A DNA stretch of 64,000 nucleotides from Micromonospora yangpuensis (lineage in GTDB: Bacteria > Actinomycetota > Actinomycetes > Mycobacteriales > Micromonosporaceae): assembly GCF_900091615.1 (NCBI RefSeq), contig NZ_FMIA01000002.1, positions 4,898,001-4,962,000 of the forward strand. Direction: 5' to 3'. The position numbers and the translations under genes were made by a program. Positions 34,582 through 42,733 of this stretch are shown piece by piece (position 1 is the first letter of the stretch; every line of letters begins with the position of its first letter). Below the pieces are notes generated by a model. The model had not been told where the DNA came from. It saw only the letters and a program-made list of their open reading frames with translations, and did not search any database.

Positions 34582-34607
34582 CTGAACCAGATTTGCATGA
34601 TCCTCGT
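34582..34607 (+). promoter_or_regulatory. ECF-type promoter (TGAAC-N17-CGTC)
   Basis: TCTGAACC, then 17 bases, then CGTCATGG on the plus strand, about 80 bases before the start at 34685; back to back with the preceding promoter. Confidence 0.65.
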
Positions 34608-34684
34608 CATGGAGACGACCGAGCGTACCGACAACCACGTGCGGGTACGACGGGTCGGGTCAACCCTGGCGAAGGTGGGGAACG

Positions 34685-36763
34685 GTGGTGACAGGTATCA
34701 AGCGGGCTCCGGGCGTACGCAGCAGGGGTCTGGAACGTGCGCCGGCGACCCGTCGCTTCGACCCCCGCCGGCACCGGCGGATCGCCGGGCTGCTCGACCT
34801 CTGGATGGCCACCGGCCCGGAGGGACGCCTGATGGTGCCCACCGACCCGGGCCGGCCGCTCGACGCCCGCGCGGTGGCCAACCTGGTCCGCCGGGTCGGG
34901 GACGCCGCGCACGAGGTACGGATCCTGGCCGACGACGGCGCCCGCCACATCGGACTGTTCACCGAGGTGGCCGGGCTGCTCGGGCACGACGTGCTGATCA
35001 GCCCGGAGGGCGCCGACATCCGGCACACCAACATCCAGGTCACCGAGAACGGCACCGGCCCGGCGCCGGAGGACGCCCCGCTGCACGCGGTGCCGATGGA
35101 CCGGGTCACCCGGCAGCCGAAGGACTGGCTCGTCCTGCAGCCGCCGGACCTCGCCACCCCGCTGCCCGGTTGGTTCGCCGTCGAGGAGGGCCTGGTCCGG
35201 CCCCGTACCGGGGTGGTCGGCCTGCCGCTGCCGGACGGGCTCGCCCTGGCCACCCGGGCGGACTTCGTGGCCCGGCGGGCCACCGCGCACCGGCTCGGGT
35301 TCACCGCGGAGGGCGTCGTCACGGTCGCCGTCTCGGCCCGCTCCGGTGGTTTCCTGATCGGCAACTACAGCGGCACCCAGGAGGTACACAACGGTGGTCA
35401 GCTCGCCGCCCTCCTCGGTGACCTCCCCCTCTACGGCGCCGACCTGCGGCTCTGGCTGACCTGGCCGTCCGATCCGGAGGAGCAGCACCAGCTCGCCGAG
35501 CAGACCGTCGAGCTGGCCGAGATGACCGGGGCCACGGTCTGGACCCCGCCGCCGGGCGGCAGCGCCGAACTGGTCGACGACCAACGTGACCTGCGGGCAC
35601 TCGACCCGGCGGGCGGCGCCACCCCGTGGCAGGCCCACCGACCGAGGTACGCCGACGGCCCACCGGTGCTCGACTCGACGCCGGACGGCCGGCTGGTCTC
35701 CCGGTTGACCCGCGAACGCATCGTCGTGTCCTCCCCCGTCCCCGACATCGGCACCGACACCGGGTCGGACGCCACCGGGGCGAGCCCGCAGGCCGCCGAG
35801 CCGGGAGCCGCACCCGCGACCACCGGCCCGGCGGACCCCGCGCCGGCCGATGCGGCGCCGGCCGAGCTGGTCGCCCCCCTGGCCCGCCCCACGCTGGTCA
35901 CCGAGGGCCGCCGCGACCCGGCGTACGGCCCGCCCTGGCTACGCCCGGGGCAGATGGTCAACGGCGCGGAGTTCGAGGCGTTCGTCCGGGCCGAACAGGA
36001 TCCGGCCACCGCGGCCACCGATGGCGTGGCCAGCGCCGAGCTGTTCCTGGTCGCCTTCCTCGACCCCCGGTCGGTGCCGGCCGGCACCGACCTGCTGCGG
36101 GTCCGGATCCGCCCCGGTGGCGCGATCACGATCTCGCAGCTGCGCTCGCACGTACCGGCCCGCCTGCAGTACCTGATGGGCACCGCCGACACCTACCTGC
36201 TGCCGGCGGCCCGGCTGGACCGGGTACGGGTGGTCGGCGGGTTCCGCTCGGAGGGCTTCGGTCGGCTGCGCCCCGTCGGTGACGTCACCGAGGGCGCGCT
36301 GCGGATCCAGTGCGCACCCACCCCCCGGTCGATCGCCGGTCTCCCCAACGACCTGCACCGCTGGCCCGGCTTCGGCACCCGGCGGGCGTACGCGCTGCTG
36401 CCGGCGAAGTCCCGCCGGCTGCCCCGGGGCTGGCTGCGGCTGTACCGTCGGCAGCCGGCCGTCTGTCCCGGCCGGCTGCTGGTGGAGGTACGGGTGCCCC
36501 GGGGCCGGACCGTCGACGTCGGTCACACCGCCGACTCGCTGGCCGGGCTGACCCTGGTCCGGACCCGGGCCCAGCGGCTACGCACCGCCGGGGTGGAGCT
36601 GATCCTCGGCAGCCGCTCGTACGACCGGGTCCGGGTGCACCGGGCGTACCGGGCGCAGGCGGGGACCTGGGAACGTATCCCGGACCTCCCGCCCACGCCG
36701 CTGTCGGCCGCCGCGGCCCGGCTTCAGTCCGCCGTGCCCGGCCGGCCGCCCGGCAGGAGCTGA
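34685..36763 (+). CDS. Large soluble protein of the ECF regulon, unknown family
   Basis: A 692-residue protein without signal peptide or membrane segments, probably cytoplasmic. An N-terminal region (about 1-310) and a C-terminal region (about 420-690) are joined by an Ala/Pro-rich linker (about 350-400). No catalytic motif was recognised. GTG 34685 has GAAGGTGGGG upstream. It shares a back-to-back promoter pair with the pseudoprotease and converges on the LysM-like protein gene, overlapping it by 40 bases at the 3' ends. Its constant partners are membrane and wall proteins, so a cytoplasmic assembly or cargo role is plausible (inference). Confidence 0.75.
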   Translation: MVTGIKRAPGVRSRGLERAPATRRFDPRRHRRIAGLLDLWMATGPEGRLMVPTDPGRPLDARAVANLVRRVGDAAHEVRILADDGARHIGLFTEVAGLLGHDVLISPEGADIRHTNIQVTENGTGPAPEDAPLHAVPMDRVTRQPKDWLVLQPPDLATPLPGWFAVEEGLVRPRTGVVGLPLPDGLALATRADFVARRATAHRLGFTAEGVVTVAVSARSGGFLIGNYSGTQEVHNGGQLAALLGDLPLYGADLRLWLTWPSDPEEQHQLAEQTVELAEMTGATVWTPPPGGSAELVDDQRDLRALDPAGGATPWQAHRPRYADGPPVLDSTPDGRLVSRLTRERIVVSSPVPDIGTDTGSDATGASPQAAEPGAAPATTGPADPAPADAAPAELVAPLARPTLVTEGRRDPAYGPPWLRPGQMVNGAEFEAFVRAEQDPATAATDGVASAELFLVAFLDPRSVPAGTDLLRVRIRPGGAITISQLRSHVPARLQYLMGTADTYLLPAARLDRVRVVGGFRSEGFGRLRPVGDVTEGALRIQCAPTPRSIAGLPNDLHRWPGFGTRRAYALLPAKSRRLPRGWLRLYRRQPAVCPGRLLVEVRVPRGRTVDVGHTADSLAGLTLVRTRAQRLRTAGVELILGSRSYDRVRVHRAYRAQAGTWERIPDLPPTPLSAAAARLQSAVPGRPPGRS

Positions 36764-38940
36764 AGCGACCACCGGCCACCCGGGACCGGGCCCATCAGCA
36801 CCGGTACGCACCGTCCCCCGGTGGCCGCGGCCAGCCGACGCACACTGGCCATCGCCGGGCCCGCCAGGCCGGCGACGAACACGACGTACGGTGCCGGCAG
36901 CTCCTCCCCCGGCGCCGGCGGCTCGGGCAGTGCGGGCAGGGTGCGCAGACCGTCGACGGTATGGGTGCCCAGCGCCGTACCGACCACGGCCACCCCGACC
37001 CCGGCGGCGCGCAGCTGCCGGGCGAACAGTGCCGCCGTACGCTGGCACACCTCGGTGGACCCGACGAGCGTGAGCACGTCCGGCGCCCGACTGAGATCCA
37101 CGTGCAGCCGCCAGGGCCCCTGGTTGCCCAGCACCAGCGGCAGGGTCGCCGACGGTGCCGGCTCCCCCGCGCCGAGCCAGGCGTACGCGGGGGCACCACG
37201 ACCGGCCGCCACCCCGACCAGCCGGACGCTGACCGGCCCGACCTCGGTCTCCAGGTCCGTGCTGAGGTACGGCACCTCGCCCTCGACCGGCACCGTCGGA
37301 CGCGGCCCGTCCGACGGCGCGGCCGGCGGCGCGGCCGGCGGCGCGGCCGGCGGCGCGGTCGGCCTGGAGCTGGTCGGGGCCGGCGGCGCTGCGGCCGGCG
37401 TGGGCGGAGTGGGCGGGGCCGGCTGCGGTGCTGCGGGCGGCGTGGGCGGGGTCGGCGGGGCGGCCGGAGGGGCCGGCATCGCGGCCGGGGTGGGTGCGGT
37501 CGGGCCGCCGGCGTCGGGCCGGTCGGTTGCTGAACGGTCCACGCCGTTGCGCGGCGACGCCGGTACGGACGGTGCCGTCGCCGGAGAGTCCGGTGCCGGT
37601 GGCGACACCCGCGCCGGCCGCCCTGACGGGGTGGAGGCCGAGACCTCCGCCGAGGAGTCCGGCGACATCGGCGGCCACGGCGGCTTTCCGGCGTCCGGCG
37701 ATGACGGTGCCGACGACGCGGGCGCGGGCGGCGACGACGCGGGCGCGGCCGGTGGTGACGCGGGCGCGGCCGGTGGTGACGCGGGCGCAGGCGCGGCAGG
37801 CGTCGACGACGCGGGTGGGGCCGGTGGCGAGGACGCAGGCGCGGCGGGTGGCGGTGGCGGCGGCGGCGGGGCCAAGCGTGCGGGCTGCTTCGGCGCTGTG
37901 CTGGCCGGAGAGGACGAGTCGGCACCGGAGGGGCGCCCGGCGCTGTCGGACGGCCCGGCGTCAGCAGGCGACGCGGCGCGGCCCTGCTGCCGGGCGGACG
38001 GTGGGGGTGGGGGTGGCGGGGTGCTGCGGGCTGGCGCCTCGGAGGACCGCGGGGCGCTCTGCTGCGGCGGAGTGGACGGTGCGGCACCGCGCGACGGCCC
38101 GGCGGGCGCAGGCGGCGCTGGTGGCGCGGTGGGCGCAGGCGGCGCTGGTGGGGTCACCAGGCTGACCGCAACGGTCTGGTTGGGCGGCGCGGTCGGTTGG
38201 CCGGGACCGGCAGCCGCACCCCCGACGCCGGGCGTGGGTTGGCCGGGAATGGGGGTGTGGTGCCGATGCGGCGGCCAGGGGCCGTTGTCCTCCAGGGCCA
38301 GTGCGCCCCCGCCGCGAGGCCCGCCCCGACGCAGCAGCATCAGGGCGGCGGCGGCCAACACCACGGCCAGCAGCCCGGCGCCGCCCCGGATCAGCAGCGG
38401 GTCCACCGGATCGGAGTTCCCGGCCGGCCGGGCGGCGGCCCGGGTGGGTTCCTCCTCCTCGGCGGCGGGCGGAGCCGAGGTGGGCCGGCCGGCGGCCGAG
38501 GACGCCGGTGCGCTCGGCGCGGAACTCGTCCGCGACGGGCTCGGTGCCGCACTGGTCGGGCTCGGTGCCGGGCTGGGCGGGCTCGGCCGCGGAGAGCGGT
38601 CGGCCTTCGGCAACGGTCCCTTGCGTACCCCGGAACCCTTGGCGTCCTCGGGCAGCACCAGGAGCCAACCGGGCTTGAGCACCAGCCCGTCGGTGAAGGT
38701 GTCACCGTCCGGCTGCGTCCGGCCCTCGTTGAGCTCGACGATCTCCCGGAACCGGTTACCGTTGCCGAGGGTGCGCAGGGCGATGGCGTAGAGGTACTCC
38801 CGTTGGCCGTCCACCGCCGGCCCGACCACGTAGTACCTGCCGGTCTCGGCGGGTGCCGCGCCGGCCGGCCCGGCCGGGACCAGTACCACGATCCCTACCA
38901 GTAGCAGCACCGCCGCCATGACTCGCCGCATCAACACCAT
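36724..38940 (-). CDS. LysM-like/proline-rich bitopic membrane protein
   Basis: A roughly 738-residue protein. A signal peptide is followed by a LysM-like domain (about 35-110) clearly related to that of the pseudoprotease (both contain YYVV, RTLG or RFLG, and LVLP motifs). Then come a Ser/Pro linker, a transmembrane helix (about 180-200), a very long Pro/Ala linker (about 220-560) and a C-terminal cytoplasmic domain of about 170 residues. It could link the wall to a cytoplasmic partner. Start choice is uncertain: ATG 38940 sits very close to GGAAGG; GTG 38937, TTG 38934 and ATG 38931 are alternatives. A regulon promoter precedes it. Confidence 0.78.
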   Translation of the reverse strand: MVLMRRVMAAVLLLVGIVVLVPAGPAGAAPAETGRYYVVGPAVDGQREYLYAIALRTLGNGNRFREIVELNEGRTQPDGDTFTDGLVLKPGWLLVLPEDAKGSGVRKGPLPKADRSPRPSPPSPAPSPTSAAPSPSRTSSAPSAPASSAAGRPTSAPPAAEEEEPTRAAARPAGNSDPVDPLLIRGGAGLLAVVLAAAALMLLRRGGPRGGGALALEDNGPWPPHRHHTPIPGQPTPGVGGAAAGPGQPTAPPNQTVAVSLVTPPAPPAPTAPPAPPAPAGPSRGAAPSTPPQQSAPRSSEAPARSTPPPPPPPSARQQGRAASPADAGPSDSAGRPSGADSSSPASTAPKQPARLAPPPPPPPPAAPASSPPAPPASSTPAAPAPASPPAAPASPPAAPASSPPAPASSAPSSPDAGKPPWPPMSPDSSAEVSASTPSGRPARVSPPAPDSPATAPSVPASPRNGVDRSATDRPDAGGPTAPTPAAMPAPPAAPPTPPTPPAAPQPAPPTPPTPAAAPPAPTSSRPTAPPAAPPAAPPAAPSDGPRPTVPVEGEVPYLSTDLETEVGPVSVRLVGVAAGRGAPAYAWLGAGEPAPSATLPLVLGNQGPWRLHVDLSRAPDVLTLVGSTEVCQRTAALFARQLRAAGVGVAVVGTALGTHTVDGLRTLPALPEPPAPGEELPAPYVVFVAGLAGPAMASVRRLAAATGGRCVPVLMGPVPGGRWSLQLLPGGRPGTAD
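37310..38160 (-). repeat. Ala/Pro low-complexity linker repeats
   Basis: Short GC-rich repeats encode APPAAP, ASPPAAP and PAPPTPP runs in the cytoplasmic linker of the LysM-like membrane protein. Frame is kept throughout, as expected for a selected but length-variable linker. Confidence 0.7.
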
Positions 38941-38990
38941 CGCCTTCCACACCCTCGCATCGTGAACATCCTCCCGCCCCGGCCCCCTTA

Positions 38991-39015
38991 TACGAATCGG
39001 GGTCCGGACGGTTCA
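38991..39015 (-). promoter_or_regulatory. ECF-type promoter (TGAAC-N16-CGTA)
   Basis: On the minus strand ATTGAACC is followed after 16 bases by CGTATAAG, about 50 bases upstream of the start near 38940. Confidence 0.65.
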
Positions 39016-39052
39016 ATGCGAGTCAGGTCTCCTCCGGCGGGATCTGGGCACA

Positions 39053-39850
39053 GTGGGCGACCGGAACGTCCTTCTCCGCCAGCAGAGGCTCACCCTGCGT
39101 AGACTTGAACCGCAGTGGACGACTGTTCAGGCAGCTCAAAGCACCTTCGAGGGGGCCGGTCCTGAACGTCTGGCCGGCACCGCCCGTGTACCAGGCATGG
39201 GATCAGCGACGTTCCGAGCCCGGCCGGGTGGCACCGGGCGGCGTGGTGACGGGTCCGCCCCGGCGAACCGGGGTGTCCGGTCCGCGTCGACGCGCCGGGT
39301 GATCAGCCGCGAGACGGTGGTACGCGGTGGCAGCCACCACTTTCTCGCCCACAGCTCGATCGACATGGACGAACTCGCCCGTACGCTCGCGGTCAGTCGG
39401 GCCACGTTGTACCGGGTCGCGGGGAGTCGGGACCGGCTGCTCGGTGACGTCCTGTGGTGGCTCGGCAGCCGTCAGCTCACCGAGGCCCGCCGGGCCCGCC
39501 GCCAGGGTGGGGTCAGCGGGGTGGTGGAGGTGACCCGGCGCTTCGCCGACGCTCTGCTGGCCTCCGCGCCGTTGCGCCGGTTCCTCGTCGCCGAGCCGGA
39601 GGTCGCCGCCCGGGTGCTGTTCACCGCCTCCGGTCAGGTGCACCAGCGCTTCGTCTGCGCCCAGGAGCAGATCTTCCGGGAGGTGCTCGGCCCCGACCTG
39701 TCCCGCTGCTGCGCCACGCCCCGGTCGGTGGCGTACCTCTACATCCGGATCGTCGAGTCCGCGCTCTACGCCGAGCTGCTCGCCGGGCAGCAGCCCGACT
39801 TCGACCTCGCCGAGCAGGCGCTATGGGCCCTGCTCACCCCCGCCCGCTGA
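39053..39850 (+). CDS. TetR-family regulator, QsdR type
   Basis: Up to 265 residues. A helix-turn-helix lies at about 105-135 (IDMDELARTLAVSRATLYRV) and is followed by a helical ligand domain resembling QsdR-type TetR proteins. The N-terminal 80-100 residues are Arg/Gly-rich and not typical of the family, so the real start may be ATG 39197 or later; no start has a strong ribosome binding site. A dyad TGAAC...GTTCA at 39106-39129 may be its operator. It probably represses nearby genes; neither target nor ligand is evident. Confidence 0.7.
   Translation: MGDRNVLLRQQRLTLRRLEPQWTTVQAAQSTFEGAGPERLAGTARVPGMGSATFRARPGGTGRRGDGSAPANRGVRSASTRRVISRETVVRGGSHHFLAHSSIDMDELARTLAVSRATLYRVAGSRDRLLGDVLWWLGSRQLTEARRARRQGGVSGVVEVTRRFADALLASAPLRRFLVAEPEVAARVLFTASGQVHQRFVCAQEQIFREVLGPDLSRCCATPRSVAYLYIRIVESALYAELLAGQQPDFDLAEQALWALLTPAR
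39106..39129. promoter_or_regulatory. Imperfect dyad near the TetR gene
   Basis: TGAAC (39106-39110) and GTTCA (39125-39129) face each other, with CAGT and ACTG also mirrored between them. It resembles the regulon -35 box but has no CGT box at 16-17 bases. A TetR operator is possible. Confidence 0.25.
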
Positions 39851-39880
39851 GCCCAGCGCCGTCGGTGCCGGCGGCGGAAA

Positions 39881-39918
39881 CGCGGTGTCCGGCGGGTGGG
39901 AGCCCACCGGACACCGCG
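39881..39918. terminator. Bidirectional terminator, 12-bp perfect stem
   Basis: CGCGGTGTCCGG and CCGGACACCGCG enclose an imperfect inner stem, between the convergent TetR gene and cutinase remnant. Confidence 0.75.
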
Positions 39919-39944
39919 TCAGTGGTTCACACCGGGGGTGCAGG

Positions 39945-40347
39945 TCAGGACGAGTGCGGGCAGCTGTCCCGGTACTCGGCGACCTGCCGGTCCGGTGCCG
40001 GCCCCGGGCAGAGGAACTGCTCGTAAGCTGGTGCTGGTCGGGAAGTAGATGGTGCCGCCGCCGAACCCGCTGACGCTGCGCGACGAAACGGTCTCCTCGG
40101 AGACCGCGAACGGCCCCCGGGTGGCGGCGATGCTCGCCACGCTGGGGGCCGGGCCGCGCTCGAACGGGTTCTCGGCCGCGTCGGCGTCGGGGATCAGGAT
40201 GAGGCCGGCCGCGACGAGCAGCACGGCGAGGGCCGTGGCGAACAGGCCCCGTGCCCGGCGCCCGGCGCGGCCCGGCCGGCCGGTCGGGGCAGCGTGCCGG
40301 CCTGGCGGGGATGAGGCAGGCTGCGGCACGGCGAATGAAGGTTGCAT
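39945..40347 (-). pseudogene. Cutinase/polyester hydrolase with catalytic core deleted
   Basis: ATG 40347 (GGGAGGG upstream) begins a basic N-terminus and signal peptide, then the characteristic start of actinobacterial cutinases/PETase-like hydrolases: [32 protein letters not shown]. The frame then passes directly into sequence which, shifted by one frame, encodes the family's C-terminus (YEQFLCPGP, then [12 protein letters not shown] and a stop at 39945). About 190 residues with the Ser-Asp-His triad are missing, joined near 40026-40029 and out of frame. This is an internal deletion, so no active enzyme can be made. Confidence 0.85.
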
Positions 40348-40543
40348 CGACCCTCCCACTCCGATGATGGTCACCGCACCACCGGAGAGCACCGGTACGA
40401 GCCTGTCCGGTCGGCGCTGGTGGTGCCACCGGTACGTCGTACCGGGCGACCCCGACGCTATTGCCGGTGGCACCCGCTTGACCAGGTAGGACGGTGATCG
40501 TGAGATGGCCGTCGCAGCTTCCCCCGCCGACCCGGCGGATGGT

Positions 40544-40605
40544 TCAGTGGACGGCGACGCGGCAACCGCGTCAGTGGACGGCGACGCGGCAACCGCGTCA
40601 GTGGA
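40544..40605. repeat. 27-bp tandem duplication at the acyl-CoA dehydrogenase 3' end
   Basis: A 27-base unit (40544-40570, 40571-40597) continues as a partial third copy that includes the stop codon of the minus-strand gene ending at 40598. The gene end has been duplicated downstream of itself. Confidence 0.8.
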
Positions 40606-41776
40606 AGGCGGCGTGGCCGGTCAGCACCTGCCCGATGATCAGCTGGTGCACCTCGGAGGTGCCCTCGTAGGTGAGCACCGACTCCAGGTTGGCCGCGTGC
40701 CGCAGGACCGGGTAGTCGAGGGTGATCCCGGCCGCGCCGAGGACGGCCCGGCACTCGCGCGCGATGGCGATGGCCTCCCGCACGCTGTTGAGTTTGCCCA
40801 GGCTGATCTGCCGGTGGTCCAGGGTGCCGGCGTCCTTCAACGCGCCGATCTGCAGCGCCAGCAGCATGCCCTTGCCCAGTTCCAGCCCCATGTCGGCGAG
40901 CTTGAGCTGGGTGGCCTGGTAGGCGGCGAGCGGCTTGTCGAAGATCTGCCGGCTGCGGGCGTACCCGACGGTCGTCTCCAGACAGTCGTGCGCCGCGCCG
41001 AGCGCGCCGAAGACGATGCCGAACCGGGCCTCGTTGAGGCAGGACAGCGGGCCGGAGAGGCCGGCGGCCTCCGGCAGCATCGCCTCGGCCGGCAGCCGTA
41101 CGTCGTCGAGGACCAGCTCGGAGGTGACCGAGGCGCGCAGGGAGAGCTTGCCGGTGATCTCCGGGGCGGTGAAGCCGGGGGTACCGGCCGGCACGAGGAA
41201 ACCCCGGATGCCCTCGTCGGTACGGGCCCACACCACGGCCACGTCGGCGACCGAGCCGTTGGTGATCCACATCTTGGTGCCGGTGAGCACCCAGTCGGTG
41301 CCGTCGCGGCGGGCCCGGGTACGCATGCCGGCGGGGTCGGAGCCGAAGTCGGGCTCGGTCAGCCCGAAGCAGCCGATCGCCGTACCGGCGGCCATCCGGG
41401 GCAGCCACTGCTGCTTCTGCTCCTCGGAGCCGAACCGCCAGATGGCGTACATGGCCAGCGAGCCCTGCACCGAGACCAGTGAACGCAGCCCCGAGTCGCC
41501 CGCCTCCAGCTCGAAACAGGCCATCCCGTACGCCACCGCGGAGGTGCCGGCGCAGCCGTAACCCGTCAGGTGCATGCCGAGCACGCCGAGTTCACCCAGC
41601 TCCACGGCCAACTCCCGGACGGGTAGCTGGCCCTGGTCGTACCAGGTGGCGATCTGCGGGCGGATCCGCCGGTCGACGAAGGCACGGACGGCGGCCTGGA
41701 GGTCCCGGGTCTCGTCGTCGACGAGCCGGTCGACACCGAAGTACGTGAGGGCGGGCGCGGGGACGGGCAGGGTCAC
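40598..41776 (-). CDS. Acyl-CoA dehydrogenase, glutaryl-CoA dehydrogenase-like
   Basis: A 392-residue FAD-dependent acyl-CoA dehydrogenase. Family motifs include [24 protein letters not shown] and [10 protein letters not shown]. The C-terminal [19 protein letters not shown] places the catalytic Glu (about 370) as in glutaryl-CoA dehydrogenases; that subfamily also decarboxylates glutaryl-CoA to crotonyl-CoA. The real substrate is unproven. GTG 41776 overlaps the upstream stop (GTGA). Last gene of a five-gene minus-strand operon with ALDH, a D-2-hydroxyacid dehydrogenase and two ABC ATPases. Confidence 0.9.
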   Translation of the reverse strand: MTLPVPAPALTYFGVDRLVDDETRDLQAAVRAFVDRRIRPQIATWYDQGQLPVRELAVELGELGVLGMHLTGYGCAGTSAVAYGMACFELEAGDSGLRSLVSVQGSLAMYAIWRFGSEEQKQQWLPRMAAGTAIGCFGLTEPDFGSDPAGMRTRARRDGTDWVLTGTKMWITNGSVADVAVVWARTDEGIRGFLVPAGTPGFTAPEITGKLSLRASVTSELVLDDVRLPAEAMLPEAAGLSGPLSCLNEARFGIVFGALGAAHDCLETTVGYARSRQIFDKPLAAYQATQLKLADMGLELGKGMLLALQIGALKDAGTLDHRQISLGKLNSVREAIAIARECRAVLGAAGITLDYPVLRHAANLESVLTYEGTSEVHQLIIGQVLTGHAAFH

Positions 41777-42726
41777 TGTTGGTTTCCTTCCACGGCTTTC
41801 AGGTAGTCGATCACGCCTTGGGCGACGGCGCGGGCCATCGCGTCCAGCGCGTCGTGGGTCATCGCCGCCAGGTGCGGGGTGGCGAAGACCCGCCGGTGGT
41901 GCAGCAGCGGGTCGTCCGGAGCGGGCGGCTCGGGGTCGAAGACGTCCACCGCGTACCCGCGCAGCCGCCCGGCGTCCAGCGCTGCCAGCACCGCCGCACA
42001 GTCCACCACGCCGGCCCGGGCGGTGTTCACCAGCAGTGCGTCCGGCCGCATCCGGGCGAGCGCGGCGGCGTCGACCAGCCCGGTGGTCGCTGCGGTCTGC
42101 GGCACGTGCAGGCTCACCACGTCGGCCGCGCCCAGCAGCTCGTCCAGCCCGACCAGGCGTACTCCGGCAGGCGCCACCGTGGTCGCGATGTCGTGACCGA
42201 GCACGGTCATGCCGAGGCCCTGGGCGCGGGCCGCGACGCCCCGGCCGATCGCGCCCAGCCCGATCAGGCCCAGGGTGCGGCCGGACAGCATGGTGCCGGT
42301 CAGGCCGGCCGCGACGACCGCCGAGGGCAGCGACCGGCCGGCTGGGAAGGCACCCCGGGCCAACGACGCGACGGCCGGTGGCGTCTGCCGGGCGAGGGTG
42401 AGGGCGGCCAGGATGACGAACTCGGCTACCGAGTCGGCGTTGGCCCCCGGCGTGCTGACCACCCCGATGCCCAACCGCTCGGCGGCCGCCAGGTCGATGC
42501 CGTCCAGCCCGGCGCCGTGGCGTCCGACGACCTTGAGCCGCCGGGCGGTCTCCAGCATGGCGGCGGTCACCGGCGAGGAGCGCACCACCAGGGCGTCGGC
42601 GGTGGCGAGCAGCCCGGCGAGGTCGGTCGGATCGGTACTGTGCGCCACGTGCACCTCCCCGGTGGCGCGCAACAGGTCCAGGCCGGCCGCGGCGATGGGC
42701 TCGGTGAGCAGGATTCTGGGGGTCAT
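41773..42726 (-). CDS. D-2-hydroxyacid dehydrogenase, SerA-like
   Basis: A 317-residue NAD-dependent D-2-hydroxyacid dehydrogenase. The Rossmann motif is LIGLGAIGRGVA. Catalytic Arg (NTARAG, about 237), Glu (DPEPPAP, about 262) and His (TPHLAAM, about 286) are present. It lacks the ACT domain of full-length phosphoglycerate dehydrogenases. It would interconvert a 2-oxo acid and a D-2-hydroxy acid in the catabolic route. It starts seven bases beyond the end of the aldehyde dehydrogenase gene. Confidence 0.9.
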   Translation of the reverse strand: MTPRILLTEPIAAAGLDLLRATGEVHVAHSTDPTDLAGLLATADALVVRSSPVTAAMLETARRLKVVGRHGAGLDGIDLAAAERLGIGVVSTPGANADSVAEFVILAALTLARQTPPAVASLARGAFPAGRSLPSAVVAAGLTGTMLSGRTLGLIGLGAIGRGVAARAQGLGMTVLGHDIATTVAPAGVRLVGLDELLGAADVVSLHVPQTAATTGLVDAAALARMRPDALLVNTARAGVVDCAAVLAALDAGRLRGYAVDVFDPEPPAPDDPLLHHRRVFATPHLAAMTHDALDAMARAVAQGVIDYLKAVEGNQQ

Positions 42727-42733
42727 CTGGTCC

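Noticed and set aside
12417..38940. Integrated conjugative element or prophage
   Set aside because: No integrase, excisionase, relaxase, replication protein, tRNA-type attachment site or direct-repeat boundary was seen, and most genes share the strong GC bias of their neighbours.
39106..39129. TGAAC before the TetR gene as a tenth regulon promoter
   Set aside because: No CGT box follows at 16-17 bases. It was kept only as a weak dyad.
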